Source: Oxalobacteraceae sp. CFBP 8761 (GTDB taxonomy: Bacteria; Pseudomonadota; Gammaproteobacteria; Burkholderiales; Burkholderiaceae_D). From it: a stretch of 64,000 nt of DNA. The first letter of the stretch is position 1, and every line of letters starts with the position of its first letter. A program made the translations under genes and the position numbers. Shown piece by piece: positions 48,074 through 56,550 of the stretch. A model generated the notes under the pieces. The model was not told the DNA's origin, made no database searches, and saw nothing but the letters and a program-made list of their open reading frames with translations. The stretch is taken from contig JACYUE010000001.1 of assembly GCA_014841595.1 (NCBI GenBank), positions 1,414,996 through 1,478,995 of the forward strand, read 5' to 3'.

Positions 48074-50365
48074 ATGTCTTCCATGCAGAATCCCCAATCC
48101 TTCTGGCATCGCCTGACCCCGCGCGGGCTGGGTGCACGGCTTGCTCTCGCGTTCACGCTGATGAGCGGCATTCTCACGCTGCTGCTGGTCGAAGTGGTCG
48201 AACGCTCCGCGACGGCGCAGGTCAAGACCAGTATCGGCGGGGGGCTGGGCGAGATGGCGATGCAGACCGCCGACAAGCTCGATCGCGGCATGTATGAACG
48301 GTTCCGCGAAGTGCGCCTGATGGCGCGCCGCAATGACTTGATTTCCCCCGAGACGAGCCAGGCTGAACGGCGCCGCATCCTGGCCGACATGCAGTCTACC
48401 TACGGTTATTACGAATGGATCGGCCTGGCCGCCATGGACGGCACGGTGCTGGTCGAGGCGCGCGGGCTGCTCGAAGGCAAGAACGTCGCCAAGCGGCCCT
48501 GGTTCAGCAATGCACTGGCAGGTAAACATGTCGGCGACGTGCACGAGGCAGTGCTGCTGGCCAAGCTGTTGCCGGTGCAGCAGGGCGAGCCGCGCAGGTT
48601 TGTCGACGTGGCCTTTCCTTATCTGGATGCCAATGGCCAGCCGGCCGGCGTGATGGGCACGCACCTGTCGTGGGAATGGGCACGCGAGGTCGAACGTTCG
48701 ATCATCGCGCCGGTTCAGACCCGCAACAAGGTGCAGGCACTGATCGTCAGTGCCGAAGGCGTGGTGCTGCTCGGGCCGCAAGACCTGCTCGACACGACCG
48801 TCAGACTGGGCAGCCTGAATGCGGCGCGCAAAGGGCGCACCGGGTATGCAGTCGAGCGCTGGCCGGATGGGCATGACTATCTGGTCGGCTACGCGTCAAC
48901 CAAGGCCGTAGGCGACTACCCTGGCCTGGGCTGGCATGTGCTGGTACGCCAGGATCTCCAGGATGCCTACGCGCCGGTACGGCAATTACGCTCGCGCGCC
49001 CTGTGGAGCGGCGGCGCACTTGCGCTGCTGTTCTCGCTGGGCGGCTGGCTGCTGGCGCGCCGCATCACGCGCCCGCTGGCGGCGCTGGCCCATTCGGCCG
49101 ATGGCCTGCGCCGCGGCGACACGCATGAACTGGTGCCGGCCGGGAGCAGCTATACCGAAGTGCATCAGCTGTCGGGCGCGCTCAATGCGCTGGTGACGGC
49201 GCTGGTGCAACGCCGCGCCGATCTGCAGACCCTGAACGACACGCTGGAACAGCGGGTCGATCGCCGCACCCGCGAACTGGAACGCGCGCTGGTCGCGGTG
49301 CGCGCCAGCGAGGGCCGCATCATCGCCATCGTCGAGGCAGCGCAGGATGCATTCATTGCGGTCGACCTGCGCGGCATGATCGTCGACTGGAACCCGGCCG
49401 CCGAACGCATGTTCGGCTGGACCCGGCACGAGGCCGTGGGCTGGCCGCTGGCAGAAATGATCCTGCCCGAACGCTACCGCGACAGCATCGGCAAGGCGCT
49501 GCAGGCATTCCGCCAGAACGGCCAGTTCATGCTCGCCCGCCGCATGGAACGCACCGTGATCAACCGCCAGGGCTTCGAGTTCACGGTCGAGAGTACGGTG
49601 ACGCTGGCTGGCGAGGGCGAGGATGCGTTCTTCTCGATCTTCCTGCACGATATTTCCGATCGCAAGAAGGTGGAGCGCATGAAGAACGAATTCGTCTCGA
49701 CCGTCTCGCACGAGCTGCGCACGCCGCTCACGTCGATCCACGCATCGTTGTCGATGCTCGACGGCGGCATGGCCGGCAACCTGCCGCCCGACGCGGCGCG
49801 GCTGGTCGCGATTGCCAGCCAGAGCTGCGATCGCCTGATGCGGATGGTGAACGACCTGCTCGATATCCAGAAGATCGAAGCAGGGCATATGGAATACCAG
49901 CGCACCGCCCAGTTGCTGGCGCCGCTGATGCATCACGTGGCCGATGCGATGGAAGGCCAGGCGCGCCAGGCGGGCGTGACGGTGCGTCTCGACATGCCAC
50001 CGGGCGCCGAATTTGTCCAGGCCGAGATCGACCACGACCGCATGGTGCAGGTACTGACCAATCTGGTATCGAATGCGATCAAGTTCACACCGGGCGGCAA
50101 GGACGTCATCCTGGGCCTGGCGCAGCGCCCGGGCTGGGCGCGCCTGAGCGTGACCGACGAAGGGCCCGGCATTCCACCGGCGTTCCAGAGCCGCGTGTTC
50201 GAACGCTTCGCGCAAGCCGACGCCGCCGACTCGCGCCAGCGCAGCGGCTCGGGCCTGGGCCTCTCCATCAGCAAGGCGATCGTCGAAGAACACGGCGGCT
50301 CGATCGGGTTCGAAACCCGCGCCGGCGCAGGGACGCGGTTTACGGTGGAGTTACCGCTGGCCTGA
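48074..50365 (+). CDS. Membrane sensor histidine kinase (dCache-HAMP-PAS-HisKA-HATPase)
   Basis: A 763-residue kinase. A transmembrane helix at about residues 20-42 and another near 312-330 flank a periplasmic sensor of about 270 residues of Cache type (YYEWIGLAAMDGTVLVEARG; GLGWHVLVRQD). HAMP (RITRPLAALAHSADGLRRGD), a coiled coil, and PAS (FIAVDLRGMIVDWNPAAERM) follow, then HisKA with His546 (TVSHELRTPLTSIHAS) and HATPase (NLVSNAIKFTPGG; GSGLGLSISKAI). It has no receiver; a candidate partner is the single-domain regulator at 52127. ATG 48074 or 48083 may start it. Confidence 0.92.
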   Translation: MSSMQNPQSFWHRLTPRGLGARLALAFTLMSGILTLLLVEVVERSATAQVKTSIGGGLGEMAMQTADKLDRGMYERFREVRLMARRNDLISPETSQAERRRILADMQSTYGYYEWIGLAAMDGTVLVEARGLLEGKNVAKRPWFSNALAGKHVGDVHEAVLLAKLLPVQQGEPRRFVDVAFPYLDANGQPAGVMGTHLSWEWAREVERSIIAPVQTRNKVQALIVSAEGVVLLGPQDLLDTTVRLGSLNAARKGRTGYAVERWPDGHDYLVGYASTKAVGDYPGLGWHVLVRQDLQDAYAPVRQLRSRALWSGGALALLFSLGGWLLARRITRPLAALAHSADGLRRGDTHELVPAGSSYTEVHQLSGALNALVTALVQRRADLQTLNDTLEQRVDRRTRELERALVAVRASEGRIIAIVEAAQDAFIAVDLRGMIVDWNPAAERMFGWTRHEAVGWPLAEMILPERYRDSIGKALQAFRQNGQFMLARRMERTVINRQGFEFTVESTVTLAGEGEDAFFSIFLHDISDRKKVERMKNEFVSTVSHELRTPLTSIHASLSMLDGGMAGNLPPDAARLVAIASQSCDRLMRMVNDLLDIQKIEAGHMEYQRTAQLLAPLMHHVADAMEGQARQAGVTVRLDMPPGAEFVQAEIDHDRMVQVLTNLVSNAIKFTPGGKDVILGLAQRPGWARLSVTDEGPGIPPAFQSRVFERFAQADAADSRQRSGSGLGLSISKAIVEEHGGSIGFETRAGAGTRFTVELPLA

Positions 50366-50372
50366 CCGTGAC

Positions 50373-52076
50373 TTAGCGCAGGTCGTGCAGCGCCATGCCA
50401 CCAAAACTTTCCCAGGCCCCAAAGGTGCGTTCGAGCTGTGGCAGCAGCCGCAACAGCGCGCCCTTGTCCGAATGGAAGCTGGCGTCAGCTGCATCGATCT
50501 CCTGGCTGGCGGCCAGCGCATAGGCCTGCGCCTTGTCGTGCGCTGCCGGCACCTGCTGCAGCAGCAGGATCTTCTGGCCACCCAGTGTGAACACGAGCAG
50601 GTCGCCGCGCGCGCCGGGTGGACGACGTTCATAGCGGCGCTGAACACCGGCGCCAATCGGCCCTGCATCGAGCGCCACGCGCACGGTCTTGCCATGCTCG
50701 ACGCCCCAGTCGAGGAACGGGACGGCCAGGCGGTAGATCTGCGCCGGATCGGTGCGGGGACTCTTGACGGTCAGGATGTCAGCGTGCTTTGCCAGCCCGG
50801 TCAGCAGCGCGCCCTTGTCGGCCCACCAGTGGGGCACGACGAAGTCCAGCGTCAGCGGGCCGGCCGCCTGGCGCAGTTTCGCCGCCAGTTCGAGGTAACG
50901 CCGATCGCGCTGCGCCTGTGGCAGCACGTGGGCCGGGACCAGGTACGGTTCAATATGGTATTGGACACCTTTCAGGCGCGCCCCTTCGGCAGCAGACGCG
51001 TTGTAGGCGGCGTAGGCACGCATGCGGGCGACGGCCGCATCCTGGGACGCCGGCAGCACCATCTCGGGGGCGCCTTCCATCGCGCTAACCGCGATGCCGC
51101 GGCTGCCGGCCTGACGCACGAAGGCGCCCAGCTGCGCCGCGTCGTCGACACTGCCGTCCCGCAGCGGGACCGTGATGAAGACCGCGCCGATCTTTTGCTG
51201 GACCGCCCAGTCGAGCAGCGCTGCGCCGCGTTCGCGCCATTCGTTCGGACTCCAGGTCCAGGTCGCGCGCGCTGCCGCAGCCGCATCGGCGTCATTGGCA
51301 GGCTGGAGCGTCAGCGCGGCGACCGTGAGTTTCGCGGCGCCTTGCGGACAGGCCAGCGACAGCGCGCGCCAATTGGCACGGTCCAGTTTTTCGGGCAGGT
51401 CGAAGCGCGCTGTCTGCACAGGTTGGCCGGCATCCAGGCTGCCCAGATCGAACGTCTGGTCCGGCTTGCCCGGCGCGCCGCTTGAAACCTGCAGCGCAAA
51501 GCGGCCTTCGCCGGAATACGCGGCCTGCAGTACGGCGCGTGCGCGTGGCATGAACCACGGGCCGAGCAGTGTGACACTGGCCGGTTTGGCGCCGGCGCGG
51601 CAGGTCAGGTACAGTCGGCCGTCCTTGACGTCGGCGCTGATGCGCGCCGTATCGCCATGGGTGCGGGTCTGCATCGCGCCCAGCAGGCTGGCGCCGAACG
51701 GCATCGGGGTCTGGGGCCGCGGCGCCGGCTGGTCGCTCACCAGCGTGTGTTCGCTGACGCTGAACGACTTGCCCTTGTCGGCCTCGATCCCGCGCAGCAG
51801 GATGGTCTTGCCAGGGCTGGCGTCGGGCGGCAGGAAGTGCAGCGCCTGCACACCCATGACGGCCGTCGGCAGTGGCAGCACGCGGCAATTCGCCTGCTGC
51901 TTGCCAGGTTCTTCGGTCACGATGGCGTGCAGGATGGTGCCGTCGGGCGCGGTGGTCTGCGCGGTGATGGCGCCAGGGGAGACGACCAGCGGACCCGGGC
52001 ACAGCTGCAGGCTGGCAGCAAACGCGGGTGTGATCGACAGCGAGACAATAAACAGGAGTGGGAGCGAACGGGACAT
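50373..52076 (-). CDS. Secreted protein of unknown function with TIM-barrel-like C-terminal half
   Basis: A 567-residue protein with a signal peptide (ends TPAFAA, about residue 21). The N-terminal half looks beta-rich (carbohydrate-binding-like). The second half (WSPNEWRERGAALLDWAVQQ; VFITVPLRDGSVDD; GVQYHIEPYLVPAHV; LTLDFVVPHWW) has the rhythm of a glycosidase-like barrel with possible acid residues, but no known family was recognised. It is convergent with the sensor kinase upstream and 44 bases before the response regulator gene's stop. Function unknown. Confidence 0.75.
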   Translation of the reverse strand: MSRSLPLLFIVSLSITPAFAASLQLCPGPLVVSPGAITAQTTAPDGTILHAIVTEEPGKQQANCRVLPLPTAVMGVQALHFLPPDASPGKTILLRGIEADKGKSFSVSEHTLVSDQPAPRPQTPMPFGASLLGAMQTRTHGDTARISADVKDGRLYLTCRAGAKPASVTLLGPWFMPRARAVLQAAYSGEGRFALQVSSGAPGKPDQTFDLGSLDAGQPVQTARFDLPEKLDRANWRALSLACPQGAAKLTVAALTLQPANDADAAAAARATWTWSPNEWRERGAALLDWAVQQKIGAVFITVPLRDGSVDDAAQLGAFVRQAGSRGIAVSAMEGAPEMVLPASQDAAVARMRAYAAYNASAAEGARLKGVQYHIEPYLVPAHVLPQAQRDRRYLELAAKLRQAAGPLTLDFVVPHWWADKGALLTGLAKHADILTVKSPRTDPAQIYRLAVPFLDWGVEHGKTVRVALDAGPIGAGVQRRYERRPPGARGDLLVFTLGGQKILLLQQVPAAHDKAQAYALAASQEIDAADASFHSDKGALLRLLPQLERTFGAWESFGGMALHDLR

Positions 52077-52126
52077 GACTTGATTTTAAGTCAAGAGCCC
52101 GAATTGGCGCGTACGGTTCGGCCCCG

Positions 52127-52528
52127 TCAGGCGCCCTGGACCTGGATCAGGCGCCGCACGCGCGCCAGCAGGGCATTGGGCTCGAACGGCTTGCTGACGA
52201 AATCGTTGGCGCCGGCGTCGAGCGCGCGCACCGTATCGCGTTCGGTATTTTTTGCCGTCAGCATCAGGATCGGCACGGCGTTCCAGTCGGGCCGTGCACG
52301 CACCAGCGCAACCAGCTCGAAGCCGTCCAGGTAGGGCAGCATCACGTCGAGCAGGATCAGGGCCGGTGCCTCGGCGGCGGCGGCGATGTGCGCGCTCGCG
52401 ACACGGCCGTCGGCCAGGTGCGTGACACGGTAGCCCTGGCGTTCGAGCATGAAGCGCAGTACCTGGGCGATATGGTCATCGTCTTCGACAACCAGAACCA
52501 GCGGTGATGATGCTTGTTCGTTCGGCAT
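52127..52528 (-). CDS. Single-domain response regulator
   Basis: A 133-residue receiver with no output domain. Acid pocket Glu15-Asp16-Asp17, phospho-acceptor Asp61 (LLDVMLPYLDGFEL), Thr91 (MLTAKN) and Lys113 (VSKPFEPN) are all present. Such CheY-like proteins act in phosphorelays or bind partner proteins. It may receive phosphate from one of the nearby kinases, most simply the receiver-less kinase at 48074 (inference). A -10 box lies just upstream. Confidence 0.92.
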   Translation of the reverse strand: MPNEQASSPLVLVVEDDDHIAQVLRFMLERQGYRVTHLADGRVASAHIAAAAEAPALILLDVMLPYLDGFELVALVRARPDWNAVPILMLTAKNTERDTVRALDAGANDFVSKPFEPNALLARVRRLIQVQGA

Positions 52529-52552
52529 GATGAACCCGTCAGTGAATGTTCG

Positions 52553-52583
52553 ATTATACCGATGTGGATGCGCGGTATGTCAC
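52553..52583 (-). promoter_or_regulatory. Promoter of the single-domain response regulator
   Basis: On the minus strand, TATAAT (52558-52553) with GTGACA as -35 (52583-52578), spacer 19. The start codon of the regulator lies 24 bases downstream. Confidence 0.4.
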
Positions 52584-52605
52584 GAAAATTGCCACAAAGT
52601 ATCAA

Positions 52606-52833
52606 TTACCGGCGACGGCCGGGCGGGCCGCGCAGCGGATCGAGCAAGCCGCGCAAATCGTTGTGATCGAGTTCATACATCAGGGCCAGCAGTTGGCCCA
52701 GCTCGCCGCGTGGAAAGCCCTCGCGGGCGAGCCAGCCCAGGTAATGGCCAGGCATATCGGCAATCTTGCGGCCTTTGTATTTACCGTAAGGCATTTCCCG
52801 AACTAACAGGAGGGCTAAATGGTCAGCATTCAT
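52606..52833 (-). CDS. DUF3820 family protein
   Basis: A 75-residue protein with the family pattern MPYGKYKGRKIADMPGHYL and WLAREGFPRGELGQLLALMYEL. DUF3820 proteins are small and of unknown role, sometimes found as part of exonuclease-like proteins. ATG 52833 is chosen over the longer frame to 52902 because homology begins just after it. Divergent from a DUF1810 gene 62 bases away. Confidence 0.8.
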   Translation of the reverse strand: MNADHLALLLVREMPYGKYKGRKIADMPGHYLGWLAREGFPRGELGQLLALMYELDHNDLRGLLDPLRGPPGRRR

Positions 52834-52894
52834 TGTGCGGCACTTTAGCAAACAACGGCGACGTTGTAGCATTTCGATGACAAGGGAGGCCACC

Positions 52895-53314
52895 ATGAAC
52901 AATCAATTTGATCTCGACCGTTTTGTGCAGGCACAGGATCCGGTATACGCCGCGGTGTTGACCGAACTGCGTGCCGGCCACAAACGCACGCACTGGATGT
53001 GGTTCGTGTTTCCGCAGATCGCTGGCCTGGGCACGAGCGCGATGGCGCAGCGCTATGCGATTGCATCCGCCGACGAAGCGGCCGCGTATCTGGCGCACCC
53101 GGTGCTGGGAAAGCGCCTGCGCGAGTGCGCCGGCATCGTCGCCGCGCTCGACGCCGATTCGGCCGGCGCCATCTTCAGCCATCCGGACGAGCTGAAATTT
53201 CACTCGTCGATGACGCTGTTCGCCGACGTGGCGCCCGATGAAGCCGTGTTTCAGGCATGCATCGACAACTACTTCGATGGCCAGGCCGACCCGGCCACGC
53301 TGGCCCGGCTGTAA
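52895..53314 (+). CDS. DUF1810 family protein
   Basis: A 139-residue cytosolic protein. FDLDRFVQAQDPVYAAVLTE, KRTHWMWFVFPQIAGLGTSA and HPVLGKRLREC are the DUF1810 hallmarks. Function unknown; widespread in bacteria and sometimes annotated as calpastatin-like without evidence. GGGAGG at 52884-52889 precedes ATG 52895. Convergent with the next gene. Confidence 0.88.
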   Translation: MNNQFDLDRFVQAQDPVYAAVLTELRAGHKRTHWMWFVFPQIAGLGTSAMAQRYAIASADEAAAYLAHPVLGKRLRECAGIVAALDADSAGAIFSHPDELKFHSSMTLFADVAPDEAVFQACIDNYFDGQADPATLARL

Positions 53315-53331
53315 GGGGTGACTGCAGGGAC

Positions 53332-53754
53332 TCAGGCCTCGGCCAGCTGCGCCAGCAGGTCGTCCGGGCGCCCGCGCATCGCCACGTGCAGGATCACTGC
53401 CGTGTTCAGGCGCAGCGCCGGATGGCTCGCGCGGTGGCGAGCAAACCAGAACACCTCGTCGAGGTCTTCGTCGGCGTGCTGCGACACCGTCACGATCTGC
53501 TCGGGTGGGATGTCGTCGTAATCGAATGCTTCGAGCGCGGCGTCCTCAACGGCGTCGTGCCAGCTTTCGCATTCCTTGCCCCAGGCCAGCATGCTGCGGC
53601 AGCCGGATGCGACCAGCCAGCGCGCCACGTCCCAGCGCCACATTTCATCGCTGTCGTCATCAATGACGACGATCGCCATGAACGGCGCCAGGGCGGTCAG
53701 GTCGGGCAGGGCGTCGTGTGGGCGTAGTTGCAGGTAATGGGCTTTGGCTTGCAT
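53332..53754 (-). CDS. Hypothetical acidic protein, 140 residues
   Basis: An acidic protein rich in Asp and Trp (FMAIVVIDDDSDEMWRWDVA; MLAWGKECESWHDAVEDAAL). The pattern suggests an alpha/beta fold with a hydrophobic strand followed by acidic residues. No family is named with confidence. The start at 53754 (MQAKAHYLQLRPH) is preferred; the frame continues to 53790. Convergent with DUF1810. Last gene with host-like composition before the AT-richer block. Confidence 0.6.
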   Translation of the reverse strand: MQAKAHYLQLRPHDALPDLTALAPFMAIVVIDDDSDEMWRWDVARWLVASGCRSMLAWGKECESWHDAVEDAALEAFDYDDIPPEQIVTVSQHADEDLDEVFWFARHRASHPALRLNTAVILHVAMRGRPDDLLAQLAEA

Positions 53755-53790
53755 GGTGTCGGTGCCGGGTCGGTGGTTCAAAGACGTCAT

Positions 53791-54049
53791 TATCGCAGGC
53801 TCCAGGCCGCAACATGCGGCAGCCTGCAGCTGATGCGGACGAACAATAAACTCGGGCAGAGAATAATTAAGTTCGACACAAAATGATCATGTTTGACACC
53901 AGAGGCCGAGACAGACATGCTCCCGGAACTTGTGCTTTCGGCCAAGAGCAGCCGTTTTCCGGTGTTGTAACGGACAAGATCGACCCGTATCTATTGGTGA
54001 GAGCACCGGTATCGGCAGTAATCTATTTATTCAATTTGGCTCATAAAAC
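53791..54049. other. Intergenic entry to the AT-richer block
   Basis: Composition changes from GC-rich to mixed here. An open frame 53883-54191 overlaps the next gene and shows no homology. No clear promoter or terminator was found. Confidence 0.4.
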
Positions 54050-54574
54050 ATGCGACTTCAAGGAAGAATCATCGAGTGGAATGATGAGCGCGGATTTGGT
54101 TTCGTCGTTCAAAACGGGGCAAGCGCGCGGATGTTTCTGCACGTATCTGCATTTCGCAAGCGGGCAGATCGCCCACTTTTGGGGAGCTTGATCACCTATG
54201 AAATTCGGCGAGATGAGAAAGGTCGACTCCGGGCCGCAAGTGCTGAGTTCGTCAGCACTAAAACATCCAGGAACAGTTCTGCAGGAGCATTCTTATCTGC
54301 AATAGTTGGCTTGGCGCTTCTGCTTGTGCTTGGTTATGTGGGCCATGTTCGCCTCTCTAACCCGAATAGCACGATTTCTGCAAGCGCATACAAGATCGTT
54401 TCTGCCAGGGATGCGCTTAATTCACAACCAGAGTTTCAGTGCAAGCCAGAGAAGAATTCGTGTTCAAAGATGGCATCTTGTGCCGAAGCGCTATTTCACC
54501 AAGAACAATGCAGTGTTCCTGATATGGACGGTGATCGCGATGGAATTCCGTGCGAGCAGCAGTGGTGCAACTGA
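54050..54574 (+). CDS. Cold-shock domain, membrane helix and excalibur domain fusion
   Basis: A 174-residue protein in three parts. Residues 1-70 are a cold-shock-like OB fold (GRIIEWNDERGFGFVVQNGA, an RNP-1 like stretch) for nucleic acid. Residues about 76-98 are one transmembrane helix (GAFLSAIVGLALLLVLGYVG). The C-terminal segment CAEALFHQEQCSVPDMDGDR and the ending DGIPCEQQWC match the excalibur calcium-binding motif with paired Cys. The nucleic-acid domain would face the cytosol and the excalibur domain the periplasm. GC content is lower than in neighbours. It is followed by the first intergenic repeat copy. Confidence 0.8.
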   Translation: MRLQGRIIEWNDERGFGFVVQNGASARMFLHVSAFRKRADRPLLGSLITYEIRRDEKGRLRAASAEFVSTKTSRNSSAGAFLSAIVGLALLLVLGYVGHVRLSNPNSTISASAYKIVSARDALNSQPEFQCKPEKNSCSKMASCAEALFHQEQCSVPDMDGDRDGIPCEQQWCN

Positions 54575-54697
54575 GCTTCAAACGGCAACGTTCATATCGA
54601 TCACTTATCTGCCCGTAAGCCAGCTCTGGGGCGACATCTTCACATCAAGACAGTCGGTGACTTTTCAGTCCGGTAAGTTGCCAGGCTGAAGCGAACC

Positions 54698-54724
54698 GCC
54701 GAGTTCGGCCAAAAGGGGGCCTTT
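54698..54724. repeat. Dispersed repeat, copy 1 (partial)
   Basis: GAGTTCGGCCAAAAGGGGGC (54701-54720) plus CTTT matches copy 2's GGTTCGGCCAGAAGCGGACC plus TT with few changes. Only the right arm is well kept. Confidence 0.55.
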
Positions 54725-54725
54725 C

Positions 54726-55070
54726 CTATGGCACTTCGTGGGTTGCTTTTGCTGATGGTCGACGTTGCCATAGCGAATGTAGCGACATCGACATGATAAG
54801 CCAGAGCACAACATCAATGCTCATTCGGCCGATGAACAGGTCATCGTCACCGGTAATCCCCATCAAAAGATGGACGGACCCGGCCGGAGACCTCCCGTAC
54901 CCATCGACCAGATAAGTGATGGGCCAACCCGCAGCTACCGCCAAGCAGCCTTTCGAGCAGTAATCGCTCGCTTCTTTTACCTGTAAAACCTTGTAAGGAA
55001 ATGCTGAGGAGAGCAGCGTAATGGCTAAAGCAATGCAGAGATGTTGAGTCACGCGCTTGGTCATAGACAT
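54726..55070 (-). CDS. Hypothetical small membrane protein
   Basis: A 114-residue protein with an N-terminal hydrophobic segment (ALAITLLSSAFPY) that could be a signal anchor, then EASDYCSKGCLAVAAGWPIT, and a second hydrophobic helix (MSIDVVLWLIMSMSLHSLW). No family was recognised. ATG 55070 or 55064 could start it. The composition is closer to 50 percent GC, unlike the chromosome around it. It lies between repeat copies 1 and 2 and opposite in direction to its neighbours. Confidence 0.5.
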   Translation of the reverse strand: MSMTKRVTQHLCIALAITLLSSAFPYKVLQVKEASDYCSKGCLAVAAGWPITYLVDGYGRSPAGSVHLLMGITGDDDLFIGRMSIDVVLWLIMSMSLHSLWQRRPSAKATHEVP

Positions 55071-55174
55071 GGCCTAAACTGGTGGCGGAGGCGTGTCCTT
55101 ATCGTCGATGGACTTGGACCCGCATGGAATCGCCACATTAGCAGGATACTCCGCTCCATAGTTCGCTAAGGGGC

Positions 55175-55268
55175 GGTAGCGGCCTGTCGTGACAGTCAGT
55201 GCTTTTTCAAGCCAGGCAACCTGCTAAGCAGACGTAAGCTGCCGGGTTCGGCCAGAAGCGGACCTTGC
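55175..55268. repeat. Dispersed repeat, copy 2
   Basis: Left part CGGCCTGTCG (55180-55189), middle GGCAACCTG (55215-55223), right part GGTTCGGCCAGAAGCGGACC (55245-55264). Same order and spacing as copy 4. Confidence 0.75.
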
Positions 55269-55331
55269 CTGTCTGCTTGGTTGATGCCATGATCGCAACA
55301 TGTTTACTCCCAACCTTGGAGGCCACGCGAC

Positions 55332-56009
55332 ATGATTCAAAAATTTCTATCATTGGTTTTTGGTTTATCTGCGGCCTCGGTTGCTTGCGCGCAGCCAGCT
55401 CAATCGTTTGACACGAGTGCAACCAATCTGATGGTTGTATTGCGAGAGTCGGAAGGCGCAAACAAGCGGGAAGAATCGTTGGTCCCGATGGGGAAGATTA
55501 AGGGCAGGCTTCCCGATGGAAGGGAAATCGAAGTAGAAACATCTTGGTACTCGTACGTTGGGGACATGCACGTGCGGTTTGTGTTTGATACGCCTACGTC
55601 AATGCCCAGTGCGTCTGCAGATGATTTAAGGCGGCTTGGACTTACGCCAGAGGCAGCACTGAAGCTTTCTGTTGCAAATATCAAGCGAGTGTATGGTGCC
55701 CCAAAGGCGATCCCTTGGGACGACTTGATGCAGGTTTCCGGAAAATCACCAGATCTCAACAGCAGCTACTTTCTCGATCATGAATTCTGGTCACACCTGC
55801 TGAAGCAACACCCCGGGGGCATCGTCGCTGCCGTTGTAAAGCGCGGTGGCTTGCTCTATTCACCGCTCTCAAATGAAAAAGCAGTCAATGGAATGCGCAA
55901 GGCCGTCGGACAACTGCACTCGAGCAGTGGACAGATGCGGATCTCGTCTGCACTCTACCTCTTTAAAGATGGCAAGTGGTCCGTATTCCAAGACCCGTTG
56001 CCACGATAG
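55332..56009 (+). CDS. Hypothetical secreted protein, 225 residues
   Basis: The signal peptide FLSLVFGLSAASVACAQ is cut near residue 21. The mature part has no recognised family; segments such as MGKIKGRLPDGREIEVETSW and FVFDTPTSMPSASADDLRRL look like a mixed alpha/beta fold. The start follows GGAGG (55318-55322). Composition is AT-richer than the flanking chromosome. It lies between repeat copies 2 and 3. Function unknown. Confidence 0.65.
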   Translation: MIQKFLSLVFGLSAASVACAQPAQSFDTSATNLMVVLRESEGANKREESLVPMGKIKGRLPDGREIEVETSWYSYVGDMHVRFVFDTPTSMPSASADDLRRLGLTPEAALKLSVANIKRVYGAPKAIPWDDLMQVSGKSPDLNSSYFLDHEFWSHLLKQHPGGIVAAVVKRGGLLYSPLSNEKAVNGMRKAVGQLHSSSGQMRISSALYLFKDGKWSVFQDPLPR

Positions 56010-56059
56010 CGCTGCAAGCGGATGTAGATCGATAAGCCTCTAGCTGAGTGATGGGTCTG

Positions 56060-56108
56060 CTTCGGGTCGGTACCGGCCTGTCGCAACTCAGACAAACAAC
56101 CTTGATCC
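56060..56108. repeat. Dispersed repeat, copy 3 (left half)
   Basis: GGGTCGGTACCGGCCTGTCG (56064-56083) followed by ACAAACAACCTTGAT. Matches the left and middle parts of copies 2 and 4; the right arm is missing. Confidence 0.65.
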
Positions 56109-56186
56109 TGCATGTTGCAAAAATGAAATACTTGTGTCAGTCTTATTGGCTATTACGCCATTTTCACTCTTTAGGAAAGCCTAGTT

Positions 56187-56315
56187 GTGAACAAGATTAT
56201 TCAAGAAGCAACGCGGCATTACAAAATACTCCCGTTGTCCGGCCGCGTGCTTGTCCACTCCACAATCATCGTTGTAGTGCTAAATTTGGCAGTCAAAGTT
56301 GGCGAAACAATTTGA
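56187..56315 (+). CDS. Possible small membrane protein, 42 residues
   Basis: A short frame beginning GTG 56187 with AGGAAAG 7 bases before it. It encodes a basic N-terminus (NKIIQEATRHYKILPLSGR) and one hydrophobic helix (VLVHSTIIVVVLNLAVKVG). It fills the interval between repeat copies 3 and 4, the only interval without a longer gene. There is no homology evidence, so it may be chance. Confidence 0.3.
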   Translation: MNKIIQEATRHYKILPLSGRVLVHSTIIVVVLNLAVKVGETI

Positions 56316-56386
56316 CGCGCGTTTTATTATTCCACGCACTAAAACCTGAAGCAGTAACACGTGCTCACATGACTTAGCTTCAAGAC

Positions 56387-56498
56387 CGAATGTGGGCTTT
56401 GAATGGGCACCGGCCTGTCGCGGCCACGACTGGATTTTCACCCGACCAACCTGCCACGCTGACTTGATCGGTCGGATTCGGCCAGAACCGCACCTTCG
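56387..56498. repeat. Dispersed repeat, copy 4 (most complete, imperfect long hairpin)
   Basis: The ends CGAATGTG (56387-56394) and CACCTTCG (56491-56498) pair at 7 of 8 positions. Inside lie CGGCCTGTCG (56411-56420), ACCAACCTG (56445-56453) and GGATTCGGCCAGAACCGCAC (56474-56493). The 112 bases can fold on themselves with bulges. Confidence 0.75.
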
Positions 56499-56550
56499 AT
56501 GATTGGCATTGTAAGGTCAGGGCCGAACCTCTGACCCAACCGGAATTTGT

